12,643 nucleotides of DNA from Prevotella sp. CAG:732. Its GTDB lineage: Bacteria; Bacteroidota; Bacteroidia; Bacteroidales; Bacteroidaceae. Within the stretch, counting starts at the first letter, position 1. The number at the start of each line of letters is the position of its first letter. The stretch lies in contig FR893288.1 of assembly GCA_000436035.1 (NCBI GenBank), forward strand, positions 1-12,643. The letters run 5' to 3'. Under the pieces are notes generated by a model. The model had not been told where the DNA came from. It saw nothing but the letters and a program-made list of their open reading frames with translations, and ran no database searches. Shown here piece after piece: positions 1-5,306 of the stretch. Both the position numbers and the translations under genes were made by a program.

Positions 1-97
1 CGATTAAATATTAATTTAACGCAGTATTGATACATATATGGTTTTCTTAAACTTGTAAACTTCCTGGTTTGAGTGGTTAAAAATCGGTAGAGGTTTA

Positions 98-467
98 CTA
101 TTTGAGTTTGAAAGAACATGTATAATACATGGGTAAACTTAAACCTGTATGCTGTATGCGCCGTAAGCTTTGCCTTGGCTGCTCTTTAGCCGGTTCAGGA
201 CTTTGCCTTCTTCTCCTTACTGAAATTTCGTAGTCCTTCTCTGCAGTTTCGCTTGTTGCCAAGAGATATTGGTTGAGCTTGCCTCTTGTCTCAGGCATCA
301 TGCTTCTCTGGTTAGCTTCCATCTACAGACAGATGCTTACCCTTGGCAGTCGTAGGTCTGATTGTTCTTTCCTTAACTTAGCCATATTCATGATGAAGTG
401 TGAGTTTTCCTGCCAGTCTCTTGAACTTATAAGCCGTATTGCGCAACCAGTTTGCTTGAACAACATC
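98..467 (-). pseudogene. Possible small leftward ORF interrupted by one TAG
   Basis: Reading leftward from an ATG near 467, the frame stays open for 47 codons (containing MNMAKLRKEQSDLRLPRVSI), meets a TAG, and restarts at once with an adjacent in-frame ATG. It then runs 74 more codons to 98. A CAG-to-TAG change would explain an otherwise continuous frame of about 122 codons. The product would be basic and Arg/Gln-rich, with no signal peptide, membrane segment or motif I can name. A promoter-like sequence lies about 105 bp upstream. It may be a decayed gene, two small ORFs, or chance. I do not recognise the family and assign no function. Confidence 0.2.
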
Positions 468-571
468 GAGGAGGATGCAGCTTTCCTTTACCCAACCAAC
501 TGCAGATATTTTCTACTCATCCTTTTCATTCATATTTTTGGACGAAGCATCCACACTTACTTTTTCCGCTG

Positions 572-601
572 CAAAGTTAGTGCAAGCCACATTTCTGCAA
601 G
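572..601 (-). promoter_or_regulatory. Leftward Bacteroidetes-type promoter candidate
   Basis: On the minus strand a -7 element TAACTTTG (572-579) fits TAnnTTTG exactly. A CTTG lies 18 bp upstream (598-601), one base off the TTTG consensus and slightly short in spacing. Transcription would start near 565 and run toward position 1. No convincing gene follows inside the window. Confidence 0.4.
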
Positions 602-652
602 TACCAGGTGCCTTATTCTCTGAATTTTTTCAAAAACTTTTCCGTCTGCTGC

Positions 653-1444
653 TCATCCAAAAAACTTTTCCTGCCCAAGGGTGAAATAATTCGATAATTC
701 CTTGCTTCCTATGTTTTCCTTGCCAACTCTGATAGCATCGTAATCGTATGACTCTGGCATATCTCTATTGCGTTCGTCAATGCGCTCTGGGATGCCGTCA
801 ATCTCATCCTTGATAGGTCTCTTCTTGGCTGCGACCTCACGTTTGTACTCTTCGAGAGACTTGCCTGTAATGTGTTTGAGCAATTCCTTGAAATCTTCGT
901 TATCATCTGCAATCTCTTCATCAGAGATACCTCCTGCCATACGGATGAGCATTGCACGCTGCGCATCGGTCTTCTGTGAGGTGAAGTAAGATGGAGAGGT
1001 GATAAACTTGAAAATCTGCTCAGAGCAAAGTCCTGCAATCTTCTCGTTCCATTCTTTCACGTTGCAAGGTACATCGTTATACAAGCGTTCCTCTTCGTGT
1101 CCTGTAAACTCTTCCTCAGACTGACCACGTTTTTTTTGCCATTTCTCTTTGTAGCGGCGGCAAAGTGTCACTTCCTCACCATCTACCGAGAGGATGACTG
1201 AAACCTCATGTGGTAAGCGTGGAATGGCTACACCGTGGATGTCAAGTGTCTTGATGTCGAAAGTCTTGCGGTCGAAACTATCCTTACCGAACAAAACCCA
1301 TGTGAACCCATCGAAGACCGTAGTCTTTCCCGAACCGTTACGACCGTAGATGCTGGTCGATTTCTCATCAAACTCGATTTCGAGTTCTCGCAATCCCTTG
1401 AAGTTAAGGAAGTGCATTTTCTTTAAGATGATTGTTTTCATCAT
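653..1444 (-). pseudogene. SbcC/RecF-like AAA ATPase, C-terminally truncated
   Basis: This is the N-terminal lobe of an SMC/SbcC/RecF-type ATPase of the kind found in recombination modules of Bacteroidales phages and integrative elements. The P-loop GRNGSGKTT sits at residues 34-42 of 263, followed by the typical VLFGKDSFDRKTFDIKT segment and the start of a charged coiled coil (about 195-240). Intact relatives, from family knowledge, are around 600 residues with a second coiled-coil arm, an ABC-type signature and Walker B; all of those are missing here. From about residue 240 (position 700-724) the sequence changes to an unrelated tail ending ELSNYFTLGQEKFFG, so the gene has been fused to foreign sequence by deletion or recombination. 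Without Walker B it should not work as an ATPase. It is the last gene of a leftward operon, 21 bp after the HTH gene. The fold assignment is firm; loss of function is inferred. Confidence 0.8.
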
Positions 1445-1465
1445 TTGCGTTGTTTATTGTTAATA

Positions 1466-1741
1466 TTAAAAATTTCCTGTGGCGATGTAAGTCGCTGCCT
1501 TACTCTCAATCTCTGCCTTGCTTTCATATCTGGTATGGAGCATCCATGACTCTATTTCCGATTTTTTGAAATAGGTTTTGTTCCCTTGCTTGTAGTAGGG
1601 AAGAGACTTCTCATTTACCAAGTGTCTCACTCTACTCTCAGATATATCAAGCATGATGGCAACTTCTTTCGTATTGAGGGCATTTTTCGATGACATTAGG
1701 ATAAGCCTCTCGATACGTTCCAATCTTTCATCCGTACTCAT
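1466..1741 (-). CDS. Excisionase/MerR-like helix-turn-helix protein
   Basis: A 91-residue DNA-binding protein. After a short N-terminal helix (MSTDERLERIERLIL), residues 22-67 form a winged HTH of the excisionase/MerR type: LNTKEVAIMLDISESRVRHL, then a wing (KSLPYYKQGNKTYFKKSEI) ending in ESWM. This is the HTH_17 pattern of small excisionases and AlpA-like regulators in Bacteroidales mobile elements. It lies in the leftward early operon, with a 3-bp gap after the membrane protein gene and 21 bp before the ATPase. It could be the excisionase that directs the integrase at 3899-5116, although a transcription regulator with the same fold is equally possible. The start is the first ATG, and the near-abutting upstream gene supports it. 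Confidence 0.75.
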   Translation of the reverse strand: MSTDERLERIERLILMSSKNALNTKEVAIMLDISESRVRHLVNEKSLPYYKQGNKTYFKKSEIESWMLHTRYESKAEIESKAATYIATGNF

Positions 1742-1744
1742 AGA

Positions 1745-1984
1745 TTATTCCTCCATATCGTTTACTAATTTGGATAACTCTGCTATCTCGTTACGGTCAT
1801 CCCAATACATGAAAAGGCGAAAGTATAGATAACCGAGATAGAAACCGATAGCCTTTGATACAAAGAAAGCCACCCACCATGCGAAACCCTCATAATCCTC
1901 TGGAGAGCCGAAAATGCCAATCAAGGCAACTGAACCGATGGCGAGTAATACCCAATATCGCCAATTCAAGATAATCCGTAACAT
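1745..1984 (-). CDS. Small two-helix membrane protein
   Basis: A 79-residue protein with two hydrophobic segments, about residues 9-26 (RYWVLLAIGSVALIGIFG) and 36-58 (WWVAFFVSKAIGFYLGYLYF). A short loop, GSPEDYEGF, separates them, and a charged tail (WDDRNEIAELSKLVNDMEE) probably faces the cytoplasm. I do not recognise a named family. Small membrane proteins are common in early operons of Bacteroidales phages and conjugative elements, but their roles are mostly unknown. The gene lies 13 bp after the Cro-like gene and 3 bp before the HTH gene, so it is cotranscribed with both. It may sense or alter membrane state in a phage context, which is speculation. The gene call itself rests on tight operon packing and coherent topology. 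Confidence 0.65.
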   Translation of the reverse strand: MLRIILNWRYWVLLAIGSVALIGIFGSPEDYEGFAWWVAFFVSKAIGFYLGYLYFRLFMYWDDRNEIAELSKLVNDMEE

Positions 1985-1997
1985 AGTCTTTTTTGTT

Positions 1998-2222
1998 TTA
2001 TGCCGTTACCTCTTTGGGGAATAGGCTGTTTATATCTGCACCAAATTCTTGTGCAATCACACTCTTTGCAAGTTCATCGGGTACTTGCTGACCACTAATC
2101 CACATTCTAACCGTTGTTTCTGACCGCTTGGTCAACGTGGCAACCCTCGAAACAAACAATTGCGCTGCCGTGGGCTTCTTCTTTTCATCCTCGTAGAGGT
2201 TTCTAAATGTCTTTTGAACCAT
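1998..2222 (-). CDS. Cro-like helix-turn-helix regulator
   Basis: A 74-residue protein with one central HTH: residues 18-60 read TAAQLFVSRVATLTKRSETT followed by VRMWISGQQVPDELAKSVIA, the layout of a small Cro/CI-type DNA-binding domain. The tail (GADINSLFPKEV) resembles the end of Bacteroidales phage regulators. It is the first gene of the leftward operon and diverges from the repressor gene that starts at 2414. This is the classic cro/cI arrangement of temperate phages, so its likely role is to repress the repressor promoter and favour early gene expression. No strong leftward TAnnTTTG promoter is visible upstream, so its promoter may be weak or activator-dependent. Family placement is by motif and context only. 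Confidence 0.7.
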   Translation of the reverse strand: MVQKTFRNLYEDEKKKPTAAQLFVSRVATLTKRSETTVRMWISGQQVPDELAKSVIAQEFGADINSLFPKEVTA

Positions 2223-2249
2223 TGCGTTAAATTATTTTAATGTTAATTA

Positions 2250-2281
2250 TTTGCTTGTTAGGCACTTATTTTGTATCTTTG
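2250..2281 (+). promoter_or_regulatory. Promoter of the repressor operon
   Basis: TTTG at 2250-2253 and TATCTTTG at 2274-2281 are separated by 20 bp, an exact match to the Bacteroidetes -33/-7 consensus. Transcription would begin near 2288 and leave an untranslated leader of about 125 nt before the repressor ATG at 2414. This also rules out the upstream in-frame ATG at 2240 as the translation start. Confidence 0.65.
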
Positions 2282-2305
2282 CCCCAAAATTTCTTTTATC
2301 GCAAC

Positions 2306-2325
2306 TCAATAACTTTTCTTATTGA
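2306..2325. promoter_or_regulatory. Operator-like dyad TCAATAA-N6-TTATTGA
   Basis: A perfect 7-bp inverted repeat (2306-2312 and 2319-2325) with a 6-bp spacer lies about 18 bp downstream of the expected transcription start. A second dyad, CAGAGA-N9-TCTCTG (2331-2336/2346-2351), follows, and its right arm is repeated at 2367-2372, 21 bp on. These suit binding by the divergent CI-like and Cro-like regulators. The assignment comes from position and symmetry alone. Confidence 0.4.
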
Positions 2326-2413
2326 CGCTGCAGAGATAGAGCATGTCTCTGAAATAACAAAACATTTCTCTGATTTTGTTCTGATTTTAAGTTTTATTAA
2401 GCAAGTTGAGCGT

Positions 2414-2824
2414 ATGAACACTACAATTAAGGACAGAACCATCGAGTTCGTTAAGCATAAGGGGATTACGATGAAGACCTTTGAACAAAGGTGCGGATTA
2501 TCCTCTGGTTACGTTACCTCTATGAGAAAAGGGTTTGGCTCTGACAAACTGAACAATGTTCTGACGGCTTTTCCCGAACTTAATAGAGAATGGTTATTAT
2601 ATGGAGAGGGCGAAATGATAAAGGGAAACGTATCTCAAACATCTCATGGAGACAATTCTCCAAACATAAACGGCAATGGCAATCACTTAGAGCCAAATTC
2701 TTCTTTGTTAGATAAGGCTCTTGATGAGATAGCCGCTATGCGTAAGGCTCTGACTGATGCTCTGGCAGTCAATCAGAGAAATACAGACCGATTACTTAAC
2801 ATTATAGAAAATATGAGTAAATGA
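2414..2824 (+). CDS. CI-like phage repressor without peptidase domain
   Basis: A 136-residue regulator. Residues 1-70 form a lambda-repressor-like HTH (TMKTFEQRCGLSSGYVTSMR) ending in the Bacteroidales motif EWLLYGEGEMIKG (59-71). An Asn/Gly-rich linker follows (SHGDNSPNINGNGNHLEP), then a C-terminal helix (96-136) likely to be a coiled coil for oligomerisation. There is no S24/LexA peptidase domain, so RecA-driven self-cleavage is not expected, and induction would need an antirepressor or another signal. The start at 2414 is chosen because the longer frame from 2240 begins upstream of the promoter and its first 58 codons look non-coding. It diverges from the Cro-like gene and overlaps the next gene by 4 nt (ATGA). 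Its probable role is to maintain lysogeny by repressing the leftward operon. Confidence 0.75.
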   Translation: MNTTIKDRTIEFVKHKGITMKTFEQRCGLSSGYVTSMRKGFGSDKLNNVLTAFPELNREWLLYGEGEMIKGNVSQTSHGDNSPNINGNGNHLEPNSSLLDKALDEIAAMRKALTDALAVNQRNTDRLLNIIENMSK

Positions 2825-3009
2825 AAGATTGGAGTAGAAAAGTTATAGATGCTTTGAAGTATCAAGTATCATTTGGTTCAGTTCCAAGTGATATGAAATC
2901 ATCTCTTTTGTTGGAACTTGGCAAAGAGATTGATAGAAGAAAAGTATATAACGAGCCTACACAAGAGATAGAAGCACTCTATCAAGATGTGTTGTCGCTC
3001 AATGTCTAA
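2821..3009 (+). CDS. Small protein of repressor operon, function unknown
   Basis: A 62-residue, mostly helical protein (MKDWSRKVIDALKYQVSFGS, later LLLELGKEIDRRKVYNEPTQ). It has no transmembrane segment, signal peptide or Cys/His cluster. Its ATG overlaps the repressor stop (ATGA), a hallmark of translational coupling, so it is probably made together with the repressor and may act with it. I do not recognise the family. One possibility is a repressor partner or a small antitoxin-like adaptor, but nothing in the sequence settles this. The base composition is AT-rich, like the following lipoprotein gene, consistent with acquired DNA. Confidence 0.6.
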   Translation: MKDWSRKVIDALKYQVSFGSVPSDMKSSLLLELGKEIDRRKVYNEPTQEIEALYQDVLSLNV

Positions 3010-3027
3010 CCTATATTATATATAATA

Positions 3028-3573
3028 ATGAGAAAAGTATTATCATTGTTAGCAGTCTTTGCATTTGTCTTTTGTTCTTGTTCAGAAGAAAAGGTAAATG
3101 ACCCTTATGTGATAAAGTATGCAAAATCATTAGTTAGTCAATATCCAAATTACGCATCAAACGAAATGGCAAAAGATGCTATAAATGACTCTATTACAAA
3201 TCACTCACGCTCTTTTATAGGAAAGGACGCAAGAGATTTGGATGATATAGTTTTTTCTTTTGATGATTTGTTAGATGGTAAAGATGGCAAATGTGCTATT
3301 TTCGTTTCTTCAACTAATTTTTCAATAGATGCGCCATCTAATAGCAGTGATAAGTATATATCCCCTTTTGTGAAAATCATCGCTTTTGGTAGGATTGACA
3401 ATAATATTGCTGCAAAACTTGATAAGAATTGTAAGTATAAAGTTTCTGGGAAACTACATGAATGGGATGGAGAAAACAATCTTAATGTATTGATGTCTTC
3501 AATGTCTGATGATTTGGACTTTGGTACTTATATTCTTGATGATATGACTATAACAGAAATCACAAATGAGTAG
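3028..3573 (+). CDS. Predicted surface lipoprotein of the phage immunity operon
   Basis: A 181-residue exported lipoprotein. The signal peptide MRKVLSLLAVFAFVFCS is followed by Cys18, with Ser at -1. The next residues, SEEK, are acidic, as in the Bacteroidetes lipoprotein export signal that sends lipoproteins to the outer face of the outer membrane. The mature part (20-181) has alternating strands and ends with a VSGKLHEWDGENNLNVLM segment. This could be an OB-fold of the tRNA_anti-like type, but that is a loose resemblance. The gene is AT-rich compared with mnmE or galE. It sits between repressor and integrase, 18 bp after the 62-residue gene, and its stop overlaps the next ATG by 8 bp, so it would be expressed in the lysogen. 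Expected roles, by analogy with prophage lipoproteins elsewhere, are superinfection exclusion or lysogenic conversion. That role is inferred; lipoprotein status is well supported. Confidence 0.7.
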   Translation: MRKVLSLLAVFAFVFCSCSEEKVNDPYVIKYAKSLVSQYPNYASNEMAKDAINDSITNHSRSFIGKDARDLDDIVFSFDDLLDGKDGKCAIFVSSTNFSIDAPSNSSDKYISPFVKIIAFGRIDNNIAAKLDKNCKYKVSGKLHEWDGENNLNVLMSSMSDDLDFGTYILDDMTITEITNE

Positions 3574-3835
3574 AAGACGAAATTATAGTGAAGACACAAT
3601 CGCCATCATGGAGCGTTTCTTTCAAGCGTTCCAAACTTCACTCGATAACAAACTCATAAAGAATACCTCTCAGTTCTGTGCGACCAACAACATAGACAAG
3701 CGACATTTCTATGCTCAGCGCAAAGATTTAGGTCGAGGTTTCTTTGAGGTTGGATGGCTCATTCCTCTTATCCGTGATTGTGGGGTCTCTTCAAATTGGC
3801 TTCTCACAGGTAAGGGAACGATGTATTTGCAATAA
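3566..3835 (+). CDS. Small DNA-binding-like protein with repressor-type C terminus
   Basis: An 89-residue protein. The start is basic (MSRRRNYSEDTIAIMERFFQ). Residues 34-58 resemble an HTH (TSQFCATNNIDKRHFYAQRK), and the end is NWLLTGKGTMYLQ (77-89). That last motif matches WLLYGEGEM of the repressor at the head of the same operon, which suggests a related regulator reduced to its DNA-binding part. The ATG overlaps the lipoprotein stop by 8 bp (translational coupling). It is the last gene of the operon and is followed by a terminator shared with the convergent integrase. It may control integrase or repressor expression. The DNA-binding assignment is moderate, because no family could be checked. 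Confidence 0.65.
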   Translation: MSRRRNYSEDTIAIMERFFQAFQTSLDNKLIKNTSQFCATNNIDKRHFYAQRKDLGRGFFEVGWLIPLIRDCGVSSNWLLTGKGTMYLQ

Positions 3836-3843
3836 ACGAAAAA

Positions 3844-3878
3844 AACGGAAAAGGTCGTATCGTGTACGCTTTTCCGTT
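3844..3878. terminator. Bidirectional hairpin terminator
   Basis: AACGGAAAAG (3844-3853) pairs with CTTTTCCGTT (3869-3878), and an inner CGTA/TACG pairing (3856-3859/3865-3868) extends the stem. It has an A-rich stretch before it and ATTTTGT after it, and sits between the convergent immunity operon and integrase, so it probably ends transcription from both sides. Confidence 0.7.
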
Positions 3879-3898
3879 ATTTTGTGTCAATGTCTTGG

Positions 3899-5116
3899 TT
3901 AATCGGTACGCTTATCCCCATTTTCAGTACGTTCTCTCAAAATATCGGGAATGTTGGCAACCGCCTTTTGTTTGTTCTTATCAAGCACCTTTGCATAGAT
4001 TTGAGTCGTATTCAGTTCACGATGACCGAGCAACTTTGATACGGTATAGATGTCCGTTCCGATGTCGAGCATCATAACTGCAAATGTGTGTCGGGCGCAA
4101 TGGAAAGTTATCTTTTTGTCTATTCCTGCCCTCAGTACCCATCTTTTGATTGTTTCGTTGGTGCAAGTAGGAGAATGGATGTCTGTAAACATATGCTCAT
4201 CGGGCTTACCTCTCTCTCCAAGGAGTTCTGCTGCTTGTGGGGTAATGTCGAGGTATTCTTGCCCTCCTGTTTTCTTCTGACGGAATATAATGCGAGTGAA
4301 ATCTCCCTGCTTTTTGATTTCTGACCAAGTGAGACGTAAAACATCGCTTCGTCTGAGTCCTGTAAGGCAAGAGAAAAGAAATGCTCGCTTGATGTTTGGG
4401 TATTCGCATTCAGTCTGGGCGAGTTTCTTCACCTCTTCAATGGTAAGATACATTCTCGTACCCTCTTCCTCTTTGAAGTTCTCGATACCCCTTATCGGGT
4501 TGTATTGGATGATGCGCTCTTCGTATGCCTGTGTTAGGCAAGCACGCAATTTGTTGAAGTAACTCAGCTTTGAGTTTCTTGATAGGGGATGGTCTTTTAT
4601 CCTCTTTCGATAATCATTGCCCCATGCTACCGCATCATTCTCCAAGTAGTCACGGAAGCCTTGCACCCATTGAGGGGTGATTTCGGCAAAGGTGACATTC
4701 TGGTTAGGGTCGTACTTCTCCAAATGCTTCAAGCATGACCGCCAATTTCCCCAATTACCTCTGCTTTCCTTTCCGAGTCTCTTCTCACACATCATTCTAT
4801 AATAAGGATAGAATAATGTATCTTCCTTGTATGCCGACTTGAAACCAAACTCCCCATTTTGCAAGTCCACCGTACGCTTTGCTCTGATGGAGTTTGCAAG
4901 AAGCATGGTTCGTTTATTCTTCTCCTTGTCCTGCTTTGTCTTCTCTGGGATAAGGTAGAGTTTCAAAAACTCATACTCACGCTTGCCATTTCTGTAAATG
5001 TCGAGATAGAGAGATATGTTTCCATTGGCAAGTTTCTTCTCTCGTATCTTAATCGGTTCTTTGCTGATGTCTGCCATATCCTTATGCGTTGAATTGTTGT
5101 TACTTTTGTTACCCAT
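3899..5116 (-). CDS. int: Tyrosine recombinase (phage/ICE integrase)
   Basis: A 405-residue site-specific integrase of the type common in Bacteroidales phages and integrative elements. An N-terminal arm-binding-like domain (about 15-100) is followed by a SAM-like core-binding domain (about 105-215) and the catalytic domain. Catalytic residues are visible: Arg255 (TGLRRSD), Lys281/282 (RQKKTGG), His339-x-x-Arg342 (HCARH), His365 (LLGHREL) and Tyr374 (TTQIYAKV). None is missing, so the enzyme may still be active. The frame extends upstream to 5179, but a promoter -7 box lies at 5144-5151. The ATG at 5114-5116 (MGNKSNN) is therefore the first start downstream of it, with about 20 nt of leader; MADIS further in is an alternative. 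It reads in the same direction as mnmE and lies directly after it, as expected for an integrase beside its attachment site. Confidence 0.92.
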   Translation of the reverse strand: MGNKSNNNSTHKDMADISKEPIKIREKKLANGNISLYLDIYRNGKREYEFLKLYLIPEKTKQDKEKNKRTMLLANSIRAKRTVDLQNGEFGFKSAYKEDTLFYPYYRMMCEKRLGKESRGNWGNWRSCLKHLEKYDPNQNVTFAEITPQWVQGFRDYLENDAVAWGNDYRKRIKDHPLSRNSKLSYFNKLRACLTQAYEERIIQYNPIRGIENFKEEEGTRMYLTIEEVKKLAQTECEYPNIKRAFLFSCLTGLRRSDVLRLTWSEIKKQGDFTRIIFRQKKTGGQEYLDITPQAAELLGERGKPDEHMFTDIHSPTCTNETIKRWVLRAGIDKKITFHCARHTFAVMMLDIGTDIYTVSKLLGHRELNTTQIYAKVLDKNKQKAVANIPDILRERTENGDKRTD

Positions 5117-5143
5117 TTTGTTACGAGTAACAGAATAGTAACG

Positions 5144-5151
5144 CAAAGATA
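5144..5151 (-). promoter_or_regulatory. Integrase promoter -7 element
   Basis: TATCTTTG on the minus strand matches TAnnTTTG. No good TTTG lies 19-21 bp upstream, where the sequence is GTCG-like and overlaps the 5153-5168 inverted repeat arm. The promoter may therefore be weak, or controlled by proteins binding that arm. A palindrome TGTTAC-GA-GTAACA (5119-5132) follows in the leader. Confidence 0.45.
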
Positions 5152-5152
5152 G

Positions 5153-5262
5153 CACATAAACGGCATACTGCCGACACATTACCCAATAATTTATATTTGC
5201 TTAACAAATCGCAAATAATTGATACTTATGTTGTTTGTGTGCGGTGGTATGCCGTTTATGTG
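5153..5262. repeat. Nested inverted repeats upstream of integrase (candidate attP arm region)
   Basis: CACATAAACGGCATAC (5153-5168) is repeated perfectly in inverted orientation at 5247-5262. With one bulged base, the similarity continues inward (GTGTCGG against GTGTGCGG). Inside lies a second dyad, TATTTGC (5194-5200) and GCAAATA (5211-5217), with a 10-bp spacer. The two dyads share nearly the same centre (about 5206-5207). Paired sites around the integrase promoter, next to the chromosomal junction, suit recombinase or excisionase binding. Confidence 0.6.
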
Positions 5263-5288
5263 ATTTCTTGTTTTCAAAGAAAATTCGC

Positions 5289-5306
5289 CTTACTTTCCGA
5301 TGCAGA
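5289..5306 (-). other. Candidate attachment core at the mnmE 3' end
   Basis: On the minus strand the last codons of mnmE read TTCTGCATCGGAAAGTAA, coding FCIGK-stop. This segment corresponds to the 18-bp attB used by SGI1-family islands at the end of trmE/mnmE in enterobacteria. An integrase gene lies directly beyond it. I could not find a matching second copy at the left of the window, which fits a deleted or out-of-window left end, so use of this exact core here is unproven. Confidence 0.45.

Larger units (their letters stand above)
1..652. other. Left flank without a convincing gene
   Basis: This stretch holds no recognisable protein. The longest leftward reading frame (98-322, 74 codons) is rich in Arg, Gln and Glu, has no domain I recognise, and continues in frame upstream through a single TAG at about 323-325 into another 47 codons. 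A Bacteroidetes-like promoter (572-601) faces leftward into it. On the minus strand a short open tail reading GRKSFLDEQQTEKFLKKFRE and then stop (about 620-680) looks like the end of some protein but has no usable start. A perfect 15-bp palindrome, CATGTATAATACATG, lies at 117-131. Together this suggests decayed or rearranged sequence at the broken end of the neighbouring element, although a fast-evolving small gene cannot be excluded. Confidence 0.5.

Noticed and set aside
586..600. Similarity between sequence near 586-600 and the mnmE end (GCAGAAATG), as an attL/attR pair
   Set aside because: The match is about 10 bases and the copies are in opposite orientation; flanking att sites of an insert must be direct repeats.
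1998..2008. TATGCCGTT near the Cro-like stop, matching part of the outer inverted repeat at 5247-5262
   Set aside because: Only 9 bases agree and the sequence lies within or at the end of a coding region; chance is likely.
2240..2413. 58-codon N-terminal extension of the repressor frame
   Set aside because: It begins upstream of the promoter and transcription start, and its residues look like translated spacer rather than protein.
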